In this document: in pieces, positions 1 through 5,286 of the stretch | How the letters are laid out: every line of letters begins with the position of its first letter | How positions within the stretch are numbered: the stretch's first letter is position 1 | Assembly (NCBI GenBank): GCA_009778425.1 | Contig: WRJU01000122.1 | Location: 1-5,365, forward strand | Origin: Pseudomonadota bacterium | GTDB lineage: Bacteria > Pseudomonadota > Gammaproteobacteria > Burkholderiales > Rhodocyclaceae | Reading direction: 5' to 3' | DNA length: 5,365 nucleotides | Translations under genes and position numbers: made by a program | Notes under the pieces: model-generated | Told to the model about the DNA's origin: nothing | The model's input: only the letters and a program-made list of their open reading frames with translations | Databases searched by the model: none

Positions 1-28
1 CGACAGCGAAACCGGGAACGCAACGTGA
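1..28 (+). CDS. 3' end of an unidentified upstream gene (partial)
   Basis: The frame beginning at base 2 is open and would read DSETGNAT before a TGA stop at 26-28. That stop overlaps the GTG start of hda at 25-27 (GTGA), a four-base overlap typical of translationally coupled genes in one operon. Only eight residues are visible, so the gene cannot be identified from sequence. In related bacteria a membrane permease of the PerM/AI-2E type often precedes hda, but nothing here tests that. The frame could also be open by chance. Confidence 0.4.
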
Positions 29-720
29 AGCAGCTCTTTTTCGATCTGCGGCCAGATCGCCCGCCGACACTGGACAATTTCGTCCCCGGCGGCAACGCTG
101 AATTGCTGGAAAGCCTCGCACGGCTCGCCGCCGCCCGGCCCGGACGGATGCCCGTCTCACACATCTACCTGTGGGGAGGCTCCGGCAGCGGACGCAGCCA
201 CTTGCTCCGGGCCACAGTCGCCCGCGCCCTCGATGAAGGCCGTCCGGCATCTTTCCTGAAGGCTCCCGATCTCGCCAACCGCCTGCCGGAAGACGAAAAC
301 ACCCTGTTGGCCATCGACGACATCGACCAACTTTCTGCCGAGGCTCAGATCGCGCTCTTCAACGCCTTCAACCGCGCGCGCACCAATGCCCAATCGCTGC
401 TGCTCTCCGGCCCCGCCGCGCCCAAAGGGCTTGCGCCCGGACTGCGCGAAGACCTGCGTACCCGCATCGGGCAAAGCCTGGTCTTTGAAGTCCGCCCGCT
501 CGATGACGCTACGCGAGGTGCCATTCTGCATTCGCTCGCGGCGCGGCGCGGGCTGCAACTGAGCAGTGAAGTCACCAGTTTTCTGTTGACCCACGCCCGC
601 CGCGACCCGCCAAGCATGGCGGCGGCGCTCGACGCGCTCGATGCAGCCTCGCTCGAACACAAACGCCCGGTCACATTGCCGCTGCTGCGCGAACTCATGC
701 AGCAAGGACTGCGCATCTGA
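25..720 (+). CDS. hda: Hda, DnaA-related AAA+ protein for regulatory inactivation of DnaA
   Basis: Hda binds the DNA-loaded sliding clamp and stimulates ATP hydrolysis by DnaA, which prevents re-initiation at oriC; it is cytoplasmic. The 231 residues match the family length (E. coli about 233). A clamp-binding motif QLFFDL lies at residues 3-8. Walker A at 51-60 (GGSGSGRSHL) has the Arg-Ser form of Hda instead of the Lys-Thr of DnaA. Walker B is LLAIDDID at 94-101, sensor 1 lies near 125-130, and the box VII arginine finger is most likely R147 in DLRTRIG. At the sensor 2 position, where E. coli Hda has REMRT, this protein reads RDPPS, so that arginine is absent. The GTG start is chosen because it places the clamp motif at the extreme N-terminus; a weak GGGAAC lies upstream. 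The start overlaps the preceding stop. Identification is firm. Confidence 0.94.
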   Translation: MKQLFFDLRPDRPPTLDNFVPGGNAELLESLARLAAARPGRMPVSHIYLWGGSGSGRSHLLRATVARALDEGRPASFLKAPDLANRLPEDENTLLAIDDIDQLSAEAQIALFNAFNRARTNAQSLLLSGPAAPKGLAPGLREDLRTRIGQSLVFEVRPLDDATRGAILHSLAARRGLQLSSEVTSFLLTHARRDPPSMAAALDALDAASLEHKRPVTLPLLRELMQQGLRI

Positions 721-769
721 CACATGAAACATCTCCGGAACGTATCCTTTTTCCATTTGCAAAACCGTT

Positions 770-1441
770 ATGAACCTCGTCCTCTTCGACCTTGACAACA
801 CGCTGATCGCAGGCGACTCCGACGTTGCCTGGACACAATTCCTGATTGAAAAAGGCGTGCTCGACGCGAGCGCGCAAGAGACGCGCAACCTCGTTTTTTA
901 CGAACAATACAAGGCGGGCACTCTGGACATTCATGAGTTCCTCGATTTTCAGCTTGCCCCGCTCGCCCAGCACCCGCGTGCGCAACTCGACGCCTGGCGC
1001 GATGAATTCATGATCCGCCATATCCGCCCGATGATCCCCCCCGCCGCGCGGGCGCTCGTCGACGAACACCTGCAAAGCAGCGCGCTTACCGCGCTGGTGA
1101 CGGCCACCAACAGCTTCATCACCTGGCCGATTGCATGCGAATTTGGCATCGCACATCTCATCGCCACCATCCCGGCACAGGAAAATGGTGTTTTTACCGG
1201 CAAATCGAGGGGTATCCCCGCGTTCAAGGCCGGCAAGGTCGCGCGGGTCGAGTCCTGGCTGGAATCAATGGGGCTGAACCTTGGCAGCTTTGACCAAAGT
1301 TGGTTTTACAGCGATTCCCACAACGACTTGCCGCTCCTGCAACAGGTCACGCACCCGGTCGCGGTCGATCCGGACGAAATCCTGCGCGCAACCGCGCATG
1401 AATATGGTTGGGAAATTCTGACACTGCGTGGGGCAATGTAG
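770..1441 (+). CDS. HAD superfamily subclass IB phosphatase (SerB-like)
   Basis: This is a cytoplasmic, Mg-dependent phosphatase of the haloacid dehalogenase superfamily, 223 residues. Motif I is FDLDNTL at 6-12, with nucleophile D7 and acid/base D9. Motif II is T111 in LVTATN. The motif III lysine is probably K156 (AGKV). Motif IV is YSDSHNDLPLL at 180-190, with metal ligands D182 and D186. The helical insert between motifs I and II fits a C1 cap, as in phosphoserine phosphatase. Relatives are annotated as phosphoserine phosphatase, histidinol-phosphatase or unspecified HAD-IB hydrolase, and the substrate cannot be chosen from sequence. It follows hda after 49 bases that contain no clear terminator or promoter, so co-transcription is likely. 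The ATG at 770 places the catalytic Asp at residue 7, normal for the family, but has no good Shine-Dalgarno sequence. Confidence 0.9.
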   Translation: MNLVLFDLDNTLIAGDSDVAWTQFLIEKGVLDASAQETRNLVFYEQYKAGTLDIHEFLDFQLAPLAQHPRAQLDAWRDEFMIRHIRPMIPPAARALVDEHLQSSALTALVTATNSFITWPIACEFGIAHLIATIPAQENGVFTGKSRGIPAFKAGKVARVESWLESMGLNLGSFDQSWFYSDSHNDLPLLQQVTHPVAVDPDEILRATAHEYGWEILTLRGAM

Positions 1442-1499
1442 AAAGCACACACTGGAAACCCACATCTCCTGCCTTATATTGCGCATAATCCGTCTGTGT

Positions 1500-1528
1500 T
1501 TGACATCTGGCGAAACAAAATTTTTTAG
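1500..1528 (+). promoter_or_regulatory. Candidate sigma70 promoter for the membrane-protein gene
   Basis: A perfect -35 hexamer TTGACA lies at 1500-1505. Seventeen bases downstream is TTTTAG (1523-1528), which matches the -10 consensus at only three of six positions. The 102-base gap is AT-richer than its surroundings. Transcription would start about ten bases before the ATG at 1544, leaving a very short leader. Separately, CATAAT at 1484-1489 is a good -10 without a good -35. The call rests mainly on the -35 and is weak. Confidence 0.3.
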
Positions 1529-1543
1529 CGCCATAAGCCAAAA

Positions 1544-2593
1544 ATGAAAAAAAAACGGAAAAACAGAAATTCTCACAGTAGTACGAAATCTCTAATACAA
1601 CCGGTACATGCAGGCACGGCCACGCTGATCGAGCCGTCCATTCCGCCCCTTTCCCCATCCTCAACCGCTCCCATTACCGCAGGCATCGGCAGGGAGGAGC
1701 CTGTACTTTCTCCTGAAAACGACGCGATTGCGCCGGTCTTCCTGGATATTGCCTCAGACACGACCCGAAACGAGCCTACACTCTCTCCAGTAGACGACAC
1801 GATTCCGCCGGTTTCCTTGGATAGAGACGAACGCATCGTGGAGGCATCCTATTCCCGATCTTCCTTGGCGTCAGTGCACTCCATTCGGGAAAGCATCCCC
1901 CCCGCCACCATACTCAGTATTGCCGCCCTTGCCCTGATCGTGTTCCTGGGCGGACTTTTATGGTGGAATTCCGGGGAAACGAAAGACACAGGCGCGTTGC
2001 CGCAAACGCTGTCTTCCGAACCCCTTCCCGATAGCGGGTCTCCTACATCCGCCCCTCCGGCGGAAAATACACTGGCATCGAGTCCGGAACCCGCAGCGGA
2101 ACAAGTATCAATATCGGAACCGGGTTCGGAAACAGAATTGATGAACATCCCATCGCTACCAATGAACCAGCAGCAAGGCCGACATAATCAACATAATTCG
2201 GCAAAAGCCAACGATAGCGAACTTCCCTACCAGCTTCCCACGCCTGTCGAACCCGCAGCACCAATGCCCTCTCTAACATCCGCTCCAAAATCCGCTCCGA
2301 CGCTCATACCGATGCCCACACCGGCGCAAAAGCAAGTCGCAGTACCCACACCTGAGCCTGAGCCTGTTGAGGTGCAAGAACCTGCCGAGATGCTCGAACC
2401 TGAATCCGATGAAATGGACACGTATCCCGAGATGGCCGACACGCCTGCCCGACCGGCCACTCCGCCCTGGCTCTGGCAGATGCGCGATGATCTGTCGAAT
2501 TGCCGGAGTTTCTTCTGCCGTGAGAGGGTACGCAGACAGTATTGCACGAGCCGGTGGAGTGACCTGCCCGAATGCAGGGGAGCATCATTTTGA
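1544..2593 (+). CDS. Unknown single-pass membrane protein, Pro/Glu/Ser-rich, with a four-cysteine C-terminus
   Basis: I do not recognise a named family. The 349 residues begin with a basic stretch (MKKKRKNR), followed by a Ser/Pro-rich segment with a duplicated motif (residues 52-68 and 77-93). One hydrophobic helix spans about 121-141. A long Pro/Glu/Ala-rich spacer (about 150-305) includes TonB-like PEPEP runs. The compact end (about 308-347) holds C320, C325, C334 and C344 and the aromatic pairs WLW and FF. The lysine-rich N-terminus suggests it is cytoplasmic, placing the spacer and cysteines in the periplasm, where disulfides could form. The pattern C-x4-C-x8-C-x3-W-x5-C resembles, from memory, C-terminal modules of hypothetical betaproteobacterial proteins. 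Visibly lower GC and codons such as CTA, ATA and AGA set it apart from pcnB. The ATG at 1544 is the only plausible early start; the next in-frame Met is residue 200. No Shine-Dalgarno is evident. Reading-frame support is good; function is unknown. Confidence 0.75.
   Translation: MKKKRKNRNSHSSTKSLIQPVHAGTATLIEPSIPPLSPSSTAPITAGIGREEPVLSPENDAIAPVFLDIASDTTRNEPTLSPVDDTIPPVSLDRDERIVEASYSRSSLASVHSIRESIPPATILSIAALALIVFLGGLLWWNSGETKDTGALPQTLSSEPLPDSGSPTSAPPAENTLASSPEPAAEQVSISEPGSETELMNIPSLPMNQQQGRHNQHNSAKANDSELPYQLPTPVEPAAPMPSLTSAPKSAPTLIPMPTPAQKQVAVPTPEPEPVEVQEPAEMLEPESDEMDTYPEMADTPARPATPPWLWQMRDDLSNCRSFFCRERVRRQYCTSRWSDLPECRGASF
1547..1555 (+). repeat. A9 homopolymer directly after the start codon
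   Basis: Nine A residues follow the ATG at 1544 and encode Lys2-Lys4. Such tracts can slip during replication or transcription. I traced the shifted frames: one A fewer reaches TAA at 1593-1595 after 16 residues, and one A more reaches TAG at 1579-1581 after 12 residues. Any change not divisible by three therefore turns the gene off. Confidence 0.6.
1697..1822 (+). repeat. Imperfect duplicated 17-residue motif inside the unknown gene
   Basis: Residues 52-68 (EPVLSPENDAIAPVFLD, bases 1697-1747) are repeated as residues 77-93 (EPTLSPVDDTIPPVSLD, bases 1772-1822) with a 25-residue (75-base) period. Eleven of the 17 residues are identical and the DNA is recognisably related. This looks like an old internal duplication in the region before the membrane helix. 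Confidence 0.65.
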
Positions 2594-2616
2594 ACTCGCT
2601 GGATAAATTTTGAGGA

Positions 2617-2652
2617 TCGCTTTGTGCTACCCCAACTCGAAAGCCAAAGCGA
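2617..2652 (+). other. Inverted repeat downstream of the unknown gene
   Basis: TCGCTTTG (2617-2624) and CAAAGCGA (2645-2652) form a perfect 8-bp inverted repeat with a 20-base loop. The left arm starts 24 bases after the stop codon at 2591-2593. No T-tract follows, so it is not a standard intrinsic terminator. It could be an mRNA 3'-end stem or a protein site. Confidence 0.3.
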
Positions 2653-2676
2653 CCCAAAATGTTTCACTGTGGGGCA

Positions 2677-2714
2677 GGCGCGTATCAGGTAACATTACGC
2701 GCCCGATTTATTTT
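2677..2714 (+). terminator. Candidate Rho-independent terminator between the unknown gene and pcnB
   Basis: GGCGCGTA (2677-2684) pairs perfectly with TACGCGCC (2696-2703) across an 11-base loop. Three bases later comes the T-rich stretch TTTATTTT (2707-2714). The stem is GC-rich and placed to end transcription of the unknown gene. The tail is interrupted by an A and the loop is long, so termination may be partial. It ends only 17 bases before the pcnB ATG, so it could instead modulate read-through into pcnB. Confidence 0.5.
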
Positions 2715-2731
2715 CAAAAAATGTCATTCAA

Positions 2732-4081
2732 ATGATTCGCAAGTTGCTGCGCAAAGTTTTCAACCATCGTGCGCTGCCTTTTTCCGCTTCTGCCGAACCA
2801 GCCCGCATCCCTGTCAGCCAACATGGTATCCGCCGCGAACAAGTCAGTCCCGGCGCGGTCAAGGTCTGCGCTACGCTCCAGGATCGCGGCCATCAGGCTT
2901 ATATCGTTGGCGGCGCGGTTCGGGACTTGCTGATCGGGCACACGCCGAAGGATCACGATGTCGCTACCAGCGCCACGCCCGAGGAAGTTCGGGCGCTTTT
3001 TCGCCGCTCGCGCATCATTGGCCGCCGGTTCAAGATTGTCCACATCATGAACGGGCAGGAAACCATCGAGGTTTCCACCTTCCGGGCCGATCAGGCCGCC
3101 GAAACGGACAGGCATGGGCGGGTGCTCGCCGACAATATCTACGGCTCCCAGGCCGAGGACGCCATCCGGCGGGATTTCACCGTCAACGCCCTCTATTACG
3201 ACCCGCTCACCGAAACCATCGTCGACTACCATCACGGCGTAGCCGACCTGCAACAAAAAACGCTGCGGGTCATCGGCGAGCCGCGCGCCCGCTACCGCGA
3301 AGACCCCGTGCGCATGCTGCGCGCGGTGCGGCTGGCAGCCAAGCTCGGCCTTGTCATCGACCCTGCCGCGCGCGCGCCGATCCGCAGCATGGCCGACCTG
3401 CTCGAAAACGTACCGTCGGCGCGGCTCTTCGACGAAACCCTGAAACTGCTCATGTCGGGCAACGCTGTGCGCTGCATCGGCCAATTGCGCGAAGAAGGCT
3501 TGCACCACGGCCTCTTGCCATTGCTCGACATCGTCCTCGACCAACCCGTCGCCGAGCGATTTCTCTGGCTGGCGCTGGAAAACACCGACGCGCGGGTACG
3601 CGCGGACAAACCCGTTTCACCCAGTTTTCTTTTCGCCGCCCTGCTCTGGCCTGAAGTGTCGCGGACATGGAAAGAGCGGCAAGCCGCCGGTGAGCCGCCC
3701 TATCCGGCGCTTTTCGACGCAATGGATGAGGTTCTCGCCGTCCAGGCGGAAAGGCTCGCGATTACCCGCCGCATTGCCGGGGACATCAAGGAACTCTGGG
3801 GGCTGCAAGCGCGTTTCGACAAACGCGCGGGACGGATGCCCTACCGGCTGATCGAACATCCAAGGTTCCGTGCCGCTTGGGATTTCCTCCTCCTGCGCGC
3901 GCAAGCGGGCGGCATCCCGGAAGAACTCCCTGCCTGGTGGGACCGCTTCGCCCATGCCAGCCAGAGCGAGCGCGAAGAATTGCTATGCGCCGCCACGGGT
4001 AGCGGCAAGGCTCCCGCGCGCAAACGGCGGCGAAGCCGCCGCAAACCTGCCGAAGCCCCCCCACCCGAACCAAGCGCTTGA
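2732..4081 (+). CDS. pcnB: Poly(A) polymerase I
   Basis: PcnB adds 3' poly(A) tails to RNA and so promotes decay by exonucleases; it also affects turnover of plasmid-control antisense RNAs. The 449 residues are close to E. coli PcnB. The nucleotidyltransferase core shows VGGAVRDLLIG at 59-69 and KDHDVAT at 73-79, with metal-binding D74 and D76. GRRFKIVHIM at 97-106 matches the signature separating bacterial poly(A) polymerases from CCA-adding enzymes. Next come RRDFTVNALYY (146-156) and REDPVRMLRAVRLAAKLG (189-206). A basic tail with RKRRRSRRK (430-438) is typical of PcnB and probably binds RNA. The ATG at 2732 is the first standard start after an in-frame TAA at 2690-2692. It lacks a Shine-Dalgarno, and an in-frame ATT lies two codons upstream at 2726, notable because E. 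coli pcnB uses AUU. folK follows after five bases. Confidence 0.96.
   Translation: MIRKLLRKVFNHRALPFSASAEPARIPVSQHGIRREQVSPGAVKVCATLQDRGHQAYIVGGAVRDLLIGHTPKDHDVATSATPEEVRALFRRSRIIGRRFKIVHIMNGQETIEVSTFRADQAAETDRHGRVLADNIYGSQAEDAIRRDFTVNALYYDPLTETIVDYHHGVADLQQKTLRVIGEPRARYREDPVRMLRAVRLAAKLGLVIDPAARAPIRSMADLLENVPSARLFDETLKLLMSGNAVRCIGQLREEGLHHGLLPLLDIVLDQPVAERFLWLALENTDARVRADKPVSPSFLFAALLWPEVSRTWKERQAAGEPPYPALFDAMDEVLAVQAERLAITRRIAGDIKELWGLQARFDKRAGRMPYRLIEHPRFRAAWDFLLLRAQAGGIPEELPAWWDRFAHASQSEREELLCAATGSGKAPARKRRRSRRKPAEAPPPEPSA
4025..4041 (+). other. Short GC hairpin in the pcnB 3' coding end
   Basis: CGGCGGC (4025-4031) pairs with GCCGCCG (4035-4041) around a GAA triloop. It lies within codons for the Arg-rich tail, about 40 bases before the pcnB stop, and no T-tract follows. 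It may only reflect Arg codon choice, but as RNA it would be stable and close to the folK start. Confidence 0.25.
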
Positions 4082-4086
4082 AAACG

Positions 4087-4668
4087 ATGCCCGCGCGCGC
4101 CTTCATCGGTTTCGGAGCCAACCTCGGCGACCCTTTCGCCACCCTGCCCCGTGTCCTGGAAGCCCTCGCGGCCTTGCCGGAAACGTGGCTTGCCGCCTGT
4201 TCCTCGTACTACCGCAGTGCGCCACTGGGGGTCAGCAGCCCGCACCCCGACTACATCAACGCCGTCATTGCTCTGGATACCGGCCTTTCCGCCCAGGCGC
4301 TGCTCGATGCCCTTCTCGGCATCGAATCTGCCTTTGGCCGCCTCCGTACCACCGCCGCGCTCGCGCCGCGCCCCGTTGACCTCGACCTGCTCCTCTACGG
4401 AGAGACGGTGACGCAATCCCCAACGCTTACCCTGCCTCATCCCCGTCTGCACCAACGCGCTTTCGTCCTCCTGCCGCTGGCTGAAATTGCCCCTGAACTT
4501 ACCATTCCCGGCCACGGACCTTTGCCTCCGCTCCTGGAAAAAGTGAAAGACCAACGCATCGACCGGGTTCGGGAGACTTCCGTCATGTTCCCATTACGCT
4601 TCCCACGGATTGATGACAGTGAGGCCGACTGCCTGGAATGGAGCAACGTCGCGCGTTGCAACCGATAA
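4087..4668 (+). CDS. folK: HPPK, 6-hydroxymethyl-7,8-dihydropterin pyrophosphokinase, with an abnormal C-terminal extension
   Basis: FolK transfers pyrophosphate from ATP to 6-hydroxymethyl-dihydropterin in folate synthesis; it is cytoplasmic. Numbering from the ATG at 4087 (193 residues): FGANLGDP (9-16), SSYYRSAPLG (39-48), PDYINA (54-59), catalytic R85 and R95, and PRPVDLDLLLYG (95-106) with Mg ligands D98 and D100, equivalent to E. coli R82, R92, D95 and D97. The family fold should end near V161 (DQRIDRV). The last ~32 residues, to the stop at 4666-4668, have no HPPK counterpart, and from base 4594 they are read antisense to the toxin gene. The family is usually about 160 residues. An in-frame TTG at 4078 overlaps the pcnB stop (TTGA), but the ATG gives the usual short N-terminus; neither has a clear Shine-Dalgarno. 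Expression is probably coupled to pcnB. The core appears intact, so activity is likely. Confidence 0.93.
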   Translation: MPARAFIGFGANLGDPFATLPRVLEALAALPETWLAACSSYYRSAPLGVSSPHPDYINAVIALDTGLSAQALLDALLGIESAFGRLRTTAALAPRPVDLDLLLYGETVTQSPTLTLPHPRLHQRAFVLLPLAEIAPELTIPGHGPLPPLLEKVKDQRIDRVRETSVMFPLRFPRIDDSEADCLEWSNVARCNR

Positions 4669-5013
4669 GGCGCGAGCGGAAGCTGTGGCTGCGATATAAC
4701 CGTCCGCTTTGCTGATCGCCTTGCCTTCTGCTTTCGCATGCGCCATCAGTGCTGCGTAGGCTTGCGAGGTGTCCAGACCGAAAGACAACACCCGGCCAGA
4801 GAAGGCGGGCAAGACCTCCCGCTCCAAACGATCTTGATAGATCGAACGCCGCTTGCCTTCTGGCATGGTCGCCAGGCCGAAACGAAGCTCGGCCACGGTG
4901 ATGGTCGACAGGAAGAGCGTTTCGACCGCCTGTGCGTCAATCCAGGCCAACACGCCAGGGTCAGGCTCGGCCTTCCACAGTTCAGAAATTACATTGGTGT
5001 CGATGAGGATCAT
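4594..5013 (-). CDS. fitB: FitB/VapC-type PIN-domain toxin
   Basis: This is the ribonuclease toxin of a type II toxin-antitoxin pair, 139 residues. It starts MILIDTNVISEL and ends INPWEA, closely like Neisseria FitB (MILLDTNVISE to NPWHD). The four acidic PIN residues are present at the FitB positions: D5, E42 (TVAEL), D104 (SKADGYIAAT) and D122 (ATRDV). All are intact, so the toxin is predicted to be active, probably as a Mg-dependent RNase; its RNA target cannot be read from sequence. Its ATG overlaps the antitoxin stop by four bases (ATGA at 5013-5010), the usual coupling in such operons. Its last 75 bases overlap the 3' end of folK on the other strand. I see no convincing terminator after the stop at 4596-4594. 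VapC is an equally valid family name. Confidence 0.93.
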   Translation of the reverse strand: MILIDTNVISELWKAEPDPGVLAWIDAQAVETLFLSTITVAELRFGLATMPEGKRRSIYQDRLEREVLPAFSGRVLSFGLDTSQAYAALMAHAKAEGKAISKADGYIAATASARALSVATRDVAPFQAVGLTVINPWEA

Positions 5014-5267
5014 TCAAGCCTCATCGGTTCGGCTGGAGCTTTATCGCGAAGTTGGTTGAAGTACTCGGCTTCGGCATCGGTCAGCCCGCCGGCTTCACGG
5101 GCGATGGAGGCCAAAAGCGAACCGAGTTTCAAGCGACCTTCTGGCTTCGCTGCCTTCTCCAAGATGTCGCGAACTTCGGCCTCGGTGCTGCGCCCGTGTT
5201 GAGCGGCACGCACCCTTAAGGCACGGTGTACGTCGTCAGGCAGATTGCGTACTGTCAACATTGCCAT
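5010..5267 (-). CDS. fitA: FitA/VapB-type ribbon-helix-helix antitoxin
   Basis: This antitoxin neutralises the downstream PIN toxin and, with it, probably represses its own promoter. The 85 residues begin with a ribbon-helix-helix domain: strand LTVRNLP (4-10) with R7 as a likely DNA contact, then helices including the hallmark GRSTEAEVRDIL (25-36). The linker LKLGSLLASIAREAGG (46-61) matches Neisseria FitA (RLGSMLASIGQEIGG) closely. The C-terminal tail should enter the toxin active site; R74 is a plausible blocking residue by analogy with the FitAB complex. The ATG at 5267 is preferred over the one two codons later (5261) because GAGGTG lies five bases before it; an in-frame TGA at 5279-5277 rules out a longer protein. 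It precedes the toxin gene with a four-base overlap. Codon use resembles the neighbours, so any transfer was from similar DNA. Confidence 0.93.
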   Translation of the reverse strand: MAMLTVRNLPDDVHRALRVRAAQHGRSTEAEVRDILEKAAKPEGRLKLGSLLASIAREAGGLTDAEAEYFNQLRDKAPAEPMRLE

Positions 5268-5272
5268 AGTTT

Positions 5273-5278
5273 CACCTC
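5273..5278 (-). promoter_or_regulatory. Strong Shine-Dalgarno of the antitoxin gene
   Basis: On the - strand GAGGTG (5278 to 5273) sits five bases before the ATG at 5267. It is the clearest ribosome-binding site in the window and decides the antitoxin start. The toxin has no comparable site of its own and relies on the ATGA overlap, consistent with more antitoxin than toxin being made. Confidence 0.8.
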
Positions 5279-5286
5279 ATTAAAAC

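Noticed and set aside
721..769. Terminator or promoter between hda and the HAD gene
   Set aside because: A CTTTTT run is present but no stem precedes it, and no credible -35/-10 pair was found.
157..888. 243-codon open frame on the - strand across hda and the HAD gene
   Set aside because: Antisense shadow crossing the boundary of two well-supported genes.
2714..3544. 276-codon open frame on the - strand across pcnB
   Set aside because: Antisense shadow of a firmly identified gene, with no family resemblance.
2659..3654. 331-codon open frame overlapping pcnB on the + strand
   Set aside because: It is in another frame of pcnB, very rich in Arg/Pro/His with no recognisable motif, as expected from GC-rich DNA read out of frame.
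3841..4554. 237-codon open frame on the - strand across pcnB and folK
   Set aside because: It spans two real + strand genes, is Gly/Arg-rich and has no domain features.
4675..4708. AGCGGA / TCCGCT inverted repeat just after the folK stop
   Set aside because: Six-base stem with a 22-base loop and no real T-tract, inside fitB coding sequence; too weak to call a terminator.
4738..5202. 154-codon + strand frame opposite fitAB
   Set aside because: The opposite strand encodes two proteins with full-length matches to FitA and FitB; this frame has no motif.
5268..5286. GTTT...AAAC as a FitAB operator palindrome
   Set aside because: Only four base pairs match, and it overlaps the ribosome-binding site; not distinguishable from chance.
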